The notes below the pieces were generated by a model, which worked only from the letters and a program-made list of their open reading frames with translations, was not told the origin of the DNA and ran no database searches. From NCBI GenBank assembly GCA_022495995.1, contig JAFEMH010001243.1:372001-436000 (forward strand): 64,000 nt of DNA, read 5' to 3'. The position numbers and the translations under genes were made by a program. Below, one piece after another: positions 9,476 to 20,172 of this stretch; the first letter of the stretch is position 1; the number at the start of each line of letters is the position of its first letter. The stretch comes from Adenophora triphylla var. japonica (lineage: Eukaryota; Streptophyta; Magnoliopsida; Asterales; Campanulaceae).

Positions 9476-12400
9476 TCGGTTAGAGTTCTCGGGTAGAGTC
9501 TAGTTTGAGTGAGAGTGTGCGATAACTTACGTCGAGAGTTTAATGCAGAAATTTGTTCAAAGACAGAAATTGATATTGACCAACCAAGGAATCAAGGAAA
9601 GGTGAGTTACTGAAAAGATAGATTTCCCCACCATCATTTGAGGTATTTTACCTGTCTCAGGAGTTAGGGTTCATACTTTTATAAATCACTGTTCATTCGT
9701 TCTCATGTGGCATTACATTTCACCTTTTATTTGCATAAATTGGCCTAAAAGTTGCCTTATGTGTTGGAGGTTCTATTCCTACGGGAGAGTACCTTGAATT
9801 ATTCTTGTTTATCATGGTGATTGTGATTTGGGAGGACTGTCGCAGGAAGCGAGTCTCCTTATCTATGTTTGATTTGCCTCCGTGTGTGGTAGAGGCGGAT
9901 GAGTCATTATTTGCTATTTTATCATATATGCATAAATGTCGAAAGTATGACCTAATTAAGAGTGGTTTATGGTTGTATAACTTGCGTAAGTAATTATACA
10001 TTGGTGTCTCGTGGTGGAGACTAGATATATGAGACTAGTATTGAAAATAATAGTCTAAGCGGGATTATATGGGTTATAAAATATCCCGAGTACGAGATCT
10101 TATGGAACTAATATATCTTTGCCTTATGTGCTATTAGTTGACTAAGTGGTGTTTTCCATGTGAGTTTCAAAATGGGTTTTCATCAGGTATCATACCAGGA
10201 CATCGAGGCTTTGAATTGATATAAGGTACTATTTTAGTATTCGGATCCCTAGATAGAGGACACTAATTGGGAGGACAGAATTGATGATTCATTTTGGGAA
10301 AATTATTTGATAAAGAAGATAATGAGCGTAGTGAATCTCCATAAGGGTAAATTGTTACTACATTTAGAAAAGATGATACTTGGTGGTTAATTATAAGGTT
10401 ATAGAGATCTTAAATAGGTAACTGCGAAGAATAAGTATTCGTTAGCACTTGTTGACGATTTGTATGACTGATTTTAGAAACTAGTAGGATACTCAATGGT
10501 TATTAGTTGGATTTTTCGGAGAGTTACAATTACAGTGAGAATTTGCTTTAAGGATATACTTAAGACAACATTTATATCTAGTAATGACCATTTTGAATTG
10601 TGGATTGTGTATTAGTATGGAGAGGTAAATAGGGTAAATGCGAAGAAGTATAATAGATACGATTATTGGTGACTTAAAGGATCAACTTAAATTGGTAATG
10701 TATATATATGGTTTGTTTTGAGAGACGATTAGCATTTGATGAGAAAGGAAAATGAGGATGAATCTTATGGGAAGAAAGGATACTTTAGGATGATTATACC
10801 ACATAGGTCGATTTAGTTGTGTGACTCATATGAGGGATTAGTGTGATGCTTGAGAGATATTGGCGTTATGCATTTTGAGTTGTTGATGGTTAACAAGAAG
10901 TAAGTTAGTTTGCACGTTAAGGTTAATTGCAATTTGAGGATGATTTACCTAGTTTATAATCTTAGTGATTGTTTTAGTGTTATTTATCAAGGATAATAAT
11001 AGTATTGCGAGATTGTGTTTTCTTACAGAGAATTCAACTAAGTAAAATATTATGAGTGGTGGCTACACTATAAATAGAAGTTAAACAAGAATAATATGTT
11101 AGAATTGTTTAAATGTGTTTTAAAACTTGGAAGTGTGTGTTGAACTTCGGTATGAGCAATTGTGCCCTTCGGGGATAATTGATTTAATAAGGTCAGTAAA
11201 CCATTTTCGTGTAAATTGAAATCTGTGAGTAATTTAACTATCTACCACTGGTATGGGACGGTTGTAGATAATTAAATCACTCGAGTTATTTTGTTAGCTT
11301 ATCAATCTTTTGAAATTTCTTAAATTGTGAGTGGTTTAGTTAATTAAAACTGGTATGGGCCGGTTTTAAATAAATAAACCATTCGGGTCTCTTTGAAATC
11401 TCTTTTTATATTATCCTTTGGAATTTTGAAAGATGTTGTAATCTTTAGAAAGACTTGGTATCCTAAAGATATAAATTGTTCAGAAGCAAGTAGAAATTGC
11501 AACCTAGTTTCCCTATAATGATTAATTGTATTCAAGTTTTGGTCCGAAAAATGAATTGATAAATGTGGGGTTATTATTGTGTCGATCACAATAGACTCGG
11601 TTTTGTTTTGGAGTTGGATCGGCTCCGTTGTGGGCGGCCAACCCTTCAATTTGAATATTGATTTGTCACTAGTCCTGAACATAATTGGAATATTGAATGG
11701 TGATAATAGGACGTTGATGTTAGAAGATTTATTAAAATATTTAGAGTTCTAGGTTGAACTTGAGAGTATTATCGCTATAGCTTTTATGATTGAGTTACAT
11801 TGGAAGTAAAGAGGGGTATGTTGTTCTGTTATAGAAAGTTGAATTGTATTTTCTACTCGTTATATATATAGCCTGATGAGAGGTTTATCGATGAAGTCCT
11901 CACATATGTTAGGGGATAGTTCGATCGTATAAAACCCATAGTGTTAAATGGATTGGATAGACATCGTTCGGGAAGATCCTTTTGGGAAGGTAGGAATGCT
12001 ATTAAGTTTAACCTTGTGAAAAGTTGAGGAATCATTACTTGTTGTTGATGATATGCTACGGGCATGAACAATGGATGTTAGTAGTCAATAGTACGTATGG
12101 TTACCAGTGGTTGAGTGCGTATAATAGTAGTTATCATTCTAACATTAAGATAAAACAGTATGAGGTATAGTTTGGGAAGAAAATATTGATCTCTAATTTG
12201 TTGGGGGTAAGTTCGGAGAGGCAAGGCCTAAGGTAAATTGGCGCCAAAGTTCGTTAATCCATTTGAAGCTTAGAAGAGGTGGGTGATTTGACTTATAGAC
12301 TGACTTGGAGAAGCTTATAGAGTATTTGAAGTCTTAATGTGATATTGTAATGTATTTGGTGACCTAAGTTGTAATACTTTAATTATTTACATTTTCGTTG

Positions 12401-12610
12401 AGATCGGAAAATTCGTGTTAGTGAAATTTGTATAGTATGCTTGGATCATTAAGTGGTAATATCATATTATTAATGGAATTAGAAATTTAATTTCTTTGGG
12501 GAAAGAATCACAACATTGAAGAGACTAATTGGGAATTGAAGTCTGAGGTATACTTGTAACCGAGGCGGGTTGATCGATTAGGAAAGTGATAGTCAAATTC
12601 GGGACGAATT
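9476..12610 (+). pseudogene. Decayed interior of E5, Tekay gag-pol remnants
   Basis: Two stretches align by eye with E4. Bases 9640-9900 match the E4 protease region (57470-57800), for example GAGGACTGTCGCAGGAAGCG against the E4 ACTGTCGTAGAAAACGAGTC context. Bases 12190-12300 match the region after integrase (60400-60490). The catalytic protease motif, RT and integrase core are absent or unrecognisable, and 10000-12150 has no coding match I can see. Stops occur in all frames. The first ~100 bases after the PBS are almost identical to the E4 leader. Confidence 0.7.
11227..11384. repeat. Two tandem long stem-loops sharing a GGTATGGG loop
   Basis: Stem 1 pairs 11227-11246 with 11260-11282 and stem 2 pairs 11330-11351 with 11359-11384, each about 20 bp with a few mismatches. 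Both enclose TGGTATGGG followed by ACGGT or CCGGT. A third, shorter hairpin with the same loop word (CCAACCG / CGGTTGG) is in the LTR at 14886-14907. Confidence 0.7.
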
Positions 12611-12626
12611 TTCTTTAAGGAGTGAG
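12611..12626 (+). other. Polypurine tract of E5
   Basis: TTCTTTAAGGAGTGAG stands directly before the 3' LTR and matches the E4 PPT, except that the G-run is shortened from five to two. A weakened PPT is a likely defect. Confidence 0.7.
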
Positions 12627-15390
12627 TGTAACGACCCTAACCCTAGGCACTAATTTAACATCATATTGTGTGCTTTTAAAATTATTGTTAATATTATGTG
12701 TTCATTTTTTATATCATTGATTCTTATAATAGGATGAGATAATGGAAAAAATTAAATAAAGTCCTTGGGAAAAGTATAATAATTGACAATAAATAAAATG
12801 TGAGTAGTTAGGTTTAGTTGTGTAGGGAAATAAATAAAAGGATGATAACTTTTAAAAGTATGATATGGGGACCATACTTGTCTTGACTTTCCCTCCCTTC
12901 CCCTCCTTCTTGACCGCCCCCTTTTCTCCTTTACCATTTATACACTCCACCTCCCTCCATCATCATCATTATTATACTCCTTCTCCCTTCTTCTTCTCCT
13001 CCTTGAAGTTTCTCTCTCAATCCATGGAAGCTCCCTTCCAAGTCTTGGAGCTAGCTCATCTTCTAACCATTTCCAAGTCTAAGAGCAATTTTGAGGATGG
13101 ATCATCTAGAAGAACAAATCAAGCTAAGAAGATCAACCTTCCATCCTAAAAACCTAAGGTGAGTTGTTATGACCTTCCCTTCTTTAAATGTTCATGAATA
13201 TTTAATGTTGTTATGAATTTGTTCTAATGGCTATTTGATGCTTTGGGGAAGCCTTCTTGGATTTGAGGAAAATGTTAGTGTTATAGAAAGTGTTGTTGTT
13301 CTTGGAAGTGTTAAAGAGTAGAAGTAAATGAGTTGAGTTGGATTAAAATGGAAATCTTGAAAATTGGTAGTAATTGGGGTGAAAAAAACCAAGTAGTAAT
13401 GATCTAGGTTAAGGGCATGGTACTTTGGAGATTAAATGAGTTAGAAGGAAGTAACAAAGTTAGAATTTTCCCTTAGGTTCACAAATTAGAAGGCTCTTGG
13501 TTGGAAGATTGGTTTATTGGAAATCATGTGATAAATGATTTAGATTTATAACATATTTGGGTCTAAAATGATTTAGTATGTGAAGTATGAAGTTAGTAAG
13601 CTTTCTAGGTATACACAAAATAAAGGAATCTTGGTTGGGAACAAATGGGTATAAGTGATGAAGGATTTCGCATCTATGTTGATTAAGGCTCGGAGTCACG
13701 AGTCGTGCCACGTGGCACGAGTCGTGCCTAAGGTGTGGGACGAGTCGTGACTAGGTTTATAAGGAAGTCGTGCCTTGTAGGGGACGACGGATTCGAAGGA
13801 AGGTGCAATGGGCACGAGTCGTGCCACTGGGGCACGAGTCGTGCCCCGGCACAGTTTTTCACATCAAGTTTAGAGTTGTTCAAACCTAATCAAACTCGAA
13901 CCAAAATGGAATCTCTTTAACCTAGATTAAAGTAGAATACTTTGGCTACACATTGACATCCTAAGTGATCAAAATGGAATTGGGGAAGTACTTTAAATGT
14001 TGCTTGGAAAGCGCTAGTTAACCTAGTTTGATAACTTAGCAGAAATGATTCTAACTTGGTAAATTGAACTTGGATCTTCATAGAGGCCTTGTATTATTGT
14101 ATAAAGACCTTGTAGGATGGATTGATGGTATTTCCTTGCCTTACTTTGAGTTCATATACATTGGTTATATTATGCATAGTGTGTTGATTTATTGTTGCAC
14201 TATGATATTGGTTGGACATGAGTATATTTACCATGTTGATATATTGTTATCCCTTTTTGTGGATTGTATTCAAGTATCTATTATGTGCTTGATAATGTTG
14301 AATACTTGTTATAGTATTTCGTCGTTATGATATTGTTGTAGGATTCCCTACTTTGGAATTCCTAAAGCATACATGTTGATACAAAGATTTATAGCCGTTG
14401 TGCTAATATGTTGAATACTTGATATAGTATTGCTATCTTCATGATATCTTTGTTGTGGTATGTATCCCTACTTTGGATCATACAATGTTTGGTTAAGCAA
14501 GTATGTTATTCTTGTGCTTAGTTATGTAAATCCAGCTGGTATTGATTTATTTGTTTGTTGGACAATGTATGGACTTATAATGGCATCGAGCCAAGTTCAT
14601 TATAATTCATACATTGGTAACCCAATTGTCCCCCTTGTGTGGGATTTGTGGGCTAGCATCTCCTTTTGAGGTAGATGGTCTAGTTTCACCGGGGATATGG
14701 CTGTGTGTCGAGAATCCCTGTAAGTGCTGTTATTGTTCATGGTTCCGAACCGCTTCTTCAACTATTCTTCTTTGCTCGGTTGTGTATATCCTTTTGGAGA
14801 TGAAACCTTGGCTCGGTATCCTTCTAAGTGTTACTTTACCGTACTTATGTGTTGTGATATATTCATGCTGAGATGGTCGTTGTTTCCAACCGGTATGGGA
14901 CGGTTGGCGGCAGGGAGCCTCTCGGGTTATGTGGATATGTCTTTTGATGTGTTGCATCTTATATAGCATATTGCTGCATTCATAATAGCTCATTGAGATT
15001 TATTCTCACCCCTCTCCCTTTCTTGTTTTAGATTCCGAGACAGGTGGACCGACCAAGTAAGGGCGGAAAGGAGTTAGAAGTGGTATTTTGGGAATTGTCG
15101 GGTTATGTTAGATTGGTGTAGAAAGTGTTTGTTAGCATAATTCTTTTAAAGGGTTGTATTCATAAACTTTAATTCCATATTATATTCGATATCTTTTGTA
15201 ACTAAAACCGTTTATTATTTTCGTGGTTGGTTAACTCTCCCTCCAATGTGGAAGGAGTAGAGTTACTTTGAAATGGTTGTGTTTAAGTTTGGAGATGAAA
15301 TCAAAGTAAAAAAAAAAATTAGGAGAATTGGGTTAGTTTGAGGACGCTCCAGCTCGGGACACGTGTAGGTTCCGGGTCGGGGTCCTCACA
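12627..15390 (+). repeat. 3' LTR of E5
   Basis: It starts TGTAACGACC and ends GTCCTCACA; 2764 bp. It is homologous to the E4 LTR at both ends and near 14050-14290, but about 570 bp longer. It contains GC-rich palindromes at 13690-13857. ORFs at 14064-14330 and 14614-14966 lie in LTR sequence and show no domain. Confidence 0.85.
13690..13857. repeat. Cluster of GAGTCGTG inverted repeats in the E5 LTR
   Basis: Near 13705 TCGTGCCACGTGGCACGA is a perfect 18-bp palindrome around a CACGTG core. GGCACGAGTCGTGCC recurs near 13811 and 13830, and single GAGTCGTG words lie near 13697 and 13741. It occupies the same LTR region as the GCGGTCGC cluster of E4. Confidence 0.8.
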
Positions 15391-15415
15391 CAACTCGACA
15401 CTTTTGGTATGTTCA
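15391..15415 (-). repeat. Stub of the E3 3' LTR
   Basis: These 25 bases equal the outer end of the 5' LTR (27171-27195). The remainder is beyond E5, off-window. CAACT (15391-15395) is the expected E5 target duplication. Confidence 0.85.
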
Positions 15416-15432
15416 GTGGCCCCCAACTTTCG
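15416..15432 (-). other. Polypurine tract of E3
   Basis: The element strand reads CGAAAGTTGGGGGCCAC directly before the LTR start TGAACATACC, the normal plus-strand priming site. Confidence 0.8.
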
Positions 15433-15698
15433 AGTTGACTTTGTCGACTAGGAAGTTAATGAAATCTTGTTGGAAATTTGTTGTTACTCGCAGGTCGTTA
15501 CTCGTTCGGAGGTTTAGTCGACCAAGATGATGTGGCACAATCCAGGACGTTGATGATGAACGGTCACAGATGAAGGAGCGCCGTTTTGGCCGTCATGATT
15601 ACACTTTTGACGTTTGAGAGTCCGCCTAGGAAACTGTTTCCGCCATTAATTAGGAAAATTAATTTTGAATTTCCCTTTGCCCTTTCCAATTCAGGGAA

Positions 15699-15708
15699 CT
15701 ATAAAATC
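15699..15708 (+). promoter_or_regulatory. TATA box of the antisense gene in E3
   Basis: CTATAAAATC lies about 200 bp before the ATG at 15901, with a CCAAT word 12 bases upstream. It points toward the antisense ORF, opposite to the element's own transcript. Confidence 0.5.
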
Positions 15709-15900
15709 AAGAATCCTTCCCCATTTACAACTTTTGCCTTCCCTGAACTCGTGCGTGATTAGGCGGTGATAAAGGACATTGATTCTTGCTATAAATTGGT
15801 GTTTTTGCCCTCCATTGTTCCGTTTTTCTCCGCTGCTAAAGGTATTCTCCTTATTCTTTAGAATTAGGGCTTTAATTTCTGCAATTTCTTTGATTTATCC

Positions 15901-18900
15901 ATGGCTAGGACCTTTAGTTGCGAGGGCGGGGCTGGGTATGGTTATTGTAGTATCAATCGTAGAGTCTACAAACATTTGAACGGAGAGTGGAAAGAGATAA
16001 CTGTAGAGGAGTGTTCTTTGATTTTGATCCGTTGGGGCTTACAATTCACCGAACTAACTTTTCCAGTGGGAGAGAACTTGGGTGCCTTAGAAACGGATGA
16101 CCCAAGAGTCGTGTCATTTCATCTCTTTCATGAGCTTCTCGATCATATAGCTGTGTTCTATGTCAAGGATGCCAACAAACCCTCCTTTATCAGAAATAGG
16201 ATTGGCTTTCCGGGGGAATCTAGGTCGCCCCTTAGTGCGTCTACTAGGACTCCTGAGACTTCATGTAGAACTGATTCCCCTGTTTTCCCCTCTTCTTATA
16301 CAGATATGGCAACTCAAGGAGAAGCTGATGTCTCCACTTCCTCCAGCCCGCGTATTGTGGACGCCTTTGAGACTCTTTTGTGGTACCGGGCGGGAATGAG
16401 AGGGGTATGTGCCACAAGGGCCACTTAGAGGAAAGCGAATTTTCCCTCTAGGCTGCATCTACCATCCATGACTTCTGCGAGGTGGACGGGAATGAGTTTG
16501 AGGTTACCCTTTACAGCAAAGCTGATTTTTTCAAACGATTTGGAAAGTCCTATAAGGCGATGCCACCAGAGTAGCCTTTTATTATGGCCGGTTTATTGCC
16601 GGCCTTAGGCGCCCTTGGACCCCTTCATTAACGAGTTCTTAGAGTGCGCCAATGCTTTACCTCTCCAAGCGGGTGCCAATACATGCAGAGTCTTGGTCTG
16701 CTTTGCCATGGTATGTCGCTTCTTAGGTTATGAGCCTTGCATGAGGGTATTCGAGAGAATTCTTTCTTTGTGAAGTTTGACAAGAACGGTGGCATAAGTA
16801 CTCCTCAAGCAATTCCCCCAAATTATTTATTAACTTGCCTAGCAAGGTCGGTGGTTGGAACTCCCATGTTGCGGTAGTGGAGAGTAGGTTAGGATGGGAG
16901 TTCCCTCTACAGTGAGGACACCGAAGTGGTGAAGGATGAAGATCAATGGGAACCCCAATGGCATGATGATTTGCGTAGGAAGCTGTCTGAGTTGGTTGCT
17001 GAGAGGCCCATCAGTTGGGAGGTTCTAGGGACTACAAAATACAATTTCATCCAAGCCAGGTATGATGCTAGGGGATGATGATGTAGTGCCACTAGTTCCC
17101 ATAGTGAGGTGCTCGAGGTATCCAGATTGGGTGACTCATGCTCACGCAGATTTGAGAAAATGTGTTCCCTGCAGTCGAAGACTAAGAATTATTGCAAGGA
17201 CAATGGGGAACATTTTGGTGGTAAGGATTTACTCTCCTCTTCCTCCTTCGCATATGAAAACTTCTATGAGCGGGTTCCATCTTACTTGACATACTGCATT
17301 TGATCATTTAGTTGTCACTTCCTGGTCCCGTAACATTTGTGCCCTTTATATGTCTTTATAGGATTTGTTAGCTCGCAATTAATCTTGCTCGTATGTAGAA
17401 CTCGCAGCTCGTACATAGAACTTATATTTTTGCTGTCGAGCTAACACTCTTCCCTTTTTGCCATGTGCAGTTTTAACCCCGGCTCAGGAAGCTAATATGG
17501 GGAGAGCCATTGACATCAGGAAGGCTAAGAAGAGCTATGGAAAAGCTAACGCCAAGGAGAACCGCAAGGTAGAGGGTACCAAGAGAAATGATTTGCTGAA
17601 GCTGGTTGATCAGGATACCACAAAATTCATTCCTACTGAGGAGAACTTGGAAGAGATGGATGATGCTCCAGAGGGTGAGAATGTTGAGGGTGGTGAGGCC
17701 CAAGGCTCTGAAGAGGTCAACATTGCTGGTGAGGAGGAAGCCGAGTTGAATGTGGAGCCAGAGAGGGAGGTCGTCCGTGCAGGGACCCGAGCTCGGAGTT
17801 AGGACCAAAACCAAAGCCAAGACCCAGTTTGTCACCAAGAAGAAATCCCACATTATTGCTTTGGATGATGAAGAGGATGAAGATGATGATCTTGCTCCTT
17901 TAAGCAAGAAGATCAAGATTGGTCCTCAATAGTGAGCTCGACATCTAATCAGTCGATCTTTGGTGAGCTGTGGAGGCGAGACTTTGGGCCCCCACCCTTC
18001 TCCTGTCCGAGTTTCATATACCTAGTTGATTCAAGCAAGAGTTGACGAGCTGAGTAATGTTACCCCCTTGACAAGGATCAACTGTCTGGCCAGGGAGTAT
18101 CCCGAGGCTGGAATATGGACGAGGTTGTAGTCGGGAGGAGGCGATCGGGACACGATCGAGGAGTTTTCTAACAAGCCTTTAACTCCGAAGCTTGCCGAGC
18201 TAGGGTTGGACTAGCTTCCTTAGAGGTAATTCTGTGTTTTTAATGCACTTATTCCTCTTATCATTTTCCTCTCCTTTCTCTTAGCTTAATCGATCTCTTT
18301 CTTTTATTTGACATTGCGAGTCCTCTTGCCATGATTGATTTAGCTACCACCTATTGGAAAGGCTGCGGAGGAGCGAGAGAAGCTAGCTAAGGCTATGCTA
18401 GCTCGTAAAAATGAGGAGCTGTTGAAGCTTGAGGAGGAGGTCGGCAAGGTGGTGGAGTTGAAGGAGGATATACAAGAGTTGAAAGGAGACTTGACAAGTT
18501 GAAGGAGGAGCACTCAGACTTGGACAATTCTTATGAAGCCTTGAAAATGGTGAAGGATAACGAGATCAAATTGAAGGAGGATGCCTTGAAGAATTTAAGG
18601 GAGGTTAACGGTGAACTCGCTCGTCTTAAGGAAGAGAAAAATAAGATGGCGGCTGATCTTGAGCTAGCAAAGCAACAATTGGAGGAGGTGCCGGTCACCT
18701 TAGCCAAGAAGCGAGGAAGAGCTTGAGGCGGCTCGGCATAAATGGGAGGAAGAGCTTGTTCTTCTTTGTGAAGGTGGCCAAGGAGGAAGCCATTGAAGCT
18801 TATAAGGAGAGCGGCGAGCTCCATGTTCATGTCACCAAGGAGGCCCAAGTGTTCTTCAAAGACGTAGGTCGAGCTCATATGGCTCGGCGTATCATCGTGG

Positions 18901-19228
18901 ATCACGCTTACGATATCTCGGTTAAACGAAACTCGCTCAATGGGAACACTTGAGAAGATCCCTATAATACTGCAGGCGGATCGCGGGGCATAGCTTGGTG
19001 CCTTACAATGATAATGACATGGAGATTATAGCTAAAGATGACGGAGGCCGAAGCCGAAGTTTGGACTCCTCCTCCGTTGCTCGAGTTAATTTTGACACCA
19101 TCCTTGCCGAGCTCGAAGATTATGAAGATCCAGGCTTTGATGATGAGACTCCAAAGTATACAATCGGCGACTCGAGGAAGGTTGTCTATCATACGAGAGA
19201 ATGTTCGGTGAGCCGTCTACGTAGGTGA
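15901..19228 (+). pseudogene. Antisense extra ORF (aORF) of a Tat element, broken
   Basis: The start ATGGCTAGG at 15901 (context ATCCATGG) opens 175 codons. Further coding-like pieces follow in other frames. Around 16650-16800 there is a stretch reading like VCRFLGYEPCMRVFE, which resembles the plant mobile domain-like proteins described as antisense ORFs in Tat elements. A likely 3' splice site (CCATGTGCAG) ends near 17470. Next come an acidic segment (17500-17800), a basic/acidic tail ending ALDDEEDEDDDLAPL (about 17857-17905) and a Lys/Glu-rich coiled coil (18370-18720). The last piece ends at 19228. Frameshifts near 16430, 17790 and 18500 break it. Function is unknown; such ORFs lie between pol and the 3' LTR with their own promoter. 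Confidence 0.65.
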
Positions 19229-19669
19229 ACGGGCGTAGATCAATCCGGCATCATCATTGGCGAGTGGAAGGCGATCCCCTTGAATAGACTTTGATTTTGA
19301 TGGTTATTGTAACGAACAAGTCCCAAACATTTCTTGTTTTTTGTCTTTATGAATACTTTGATGCCTTGGCCCTATTTTTGGGAGGCATGATACTTTTGTA
19401 GTTTTAATTAAATAAGTCTTGGCCCACTTTGGGAGACTTAATTATGTTTAATCTTAGGCGACTTCTCTTTTTGCATGTTGTATGCTTTTTCTTTGTAAGT
19501 GTCGAGCTAGATGTAGATAGGGAAATGAGTCATCTTAAGTTTAGAGGTCGACTTGTCTCTATGATGAATTGGTCAACCTCAAACTTGGCTTATTTTTGTG
19601 AACGAGATTGACTATAAATCTAATCTGTTCAAACTATTGAAGCCGACCCATGATCGAGCTAATTAGATT

Positions 19670-20055
19670 GAAGTCGATTAGGAATCGGGCTTGTTAAATA
19701 AACAAAGTTGATTAAGAATCGAGCTAATTAGAACAAAGCCCGACTAAGAGTCGAGTTTGTTAGAACGAAGTCGACTAAGAGTCGGACTTGTTAAATGAAC
19801 AAAGGCGATTAAGAATCGAGCTAATTAGGACAAAGCCCGACTAAGAGTCGAGTTTGTTAGAACGAAAGTCGACTAAGAGTCGTACTTGTTAAATGAACAA
19901 AGGCGATTAAGAATCGAGCTAATTAGAACAAAGGCCCGACTAAGAGTCGAGTTTGTTAGAACGAAAGTCGACTAAGAGTCGGACTTGTTAAATGAACAAA
20001 GGCGATTAAGAATCGAGCTTGTTAAATCGAAGGCGACTAAGAGTCGAGCTTGTTG
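19670..20055. repeat. Higher-order tandem repeat in the E3 3' region
   Basis: A unit of about 93 bp, itself made of three related ~31-bp parts (GACTAAGAGTCGAGTTTGTT, GACTAAGAGTCGGACTTGTT, GATTAAGAATCGAGCTAATT), recurs from 19746, 19840 and 19935 with a partial copy after 20030. It sits between pol and the antisense gene, the hypervariable zone of Tat elements. Confidence 0.85.
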
Positions 20056-20172
20056 GGAGTTAATGTAACACTATGTTTGATCGAATGAACTGCACTTTTC
20101 ATTGAAGTAGGGAACATGCTTACATCAATTTAAAACTAGAATTAACACAAGCTTGAAATTGGGAACTGAAAA

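Larger units (their letters stand above)
8984..15390 (+). mobile_element. E5: Tekay-type element with decayed interior, inserted in E3
   Basis: A 5' LTR tail (8984-9461), an iMet PBS (9464-9475), 3.15 kb of interior, a PPT and a complete 3' LTR (12627-15390) are visible. The rest of the 5' LTR is left of E1. The LTR ends (TGTAACGACC ... GTCCTCACA) and the leader closely match E4, so E5 is of the Tekay/Del lineage. The interior keeps only scraps of protease and of the integrase C-terminus. The right end joins directly to CAACT of the E3 3' LTR, so E5 inserted there. Confidence 0.85.

Noticed and set aside
14064..14330. Hydrophobic plus-strand ORF resembling a membrane protein (also 55247 and 61998)
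   Set aside because: It is T-rich LTR sequence of the Tekay family, present in each LTR, with frame and length not kept between copies.
17473..17916. 147-residue minus-strand ORF
   Set aside because: It mirrors the acidic and basic coding of the plus-strand antisense gene and shows no independent motif.
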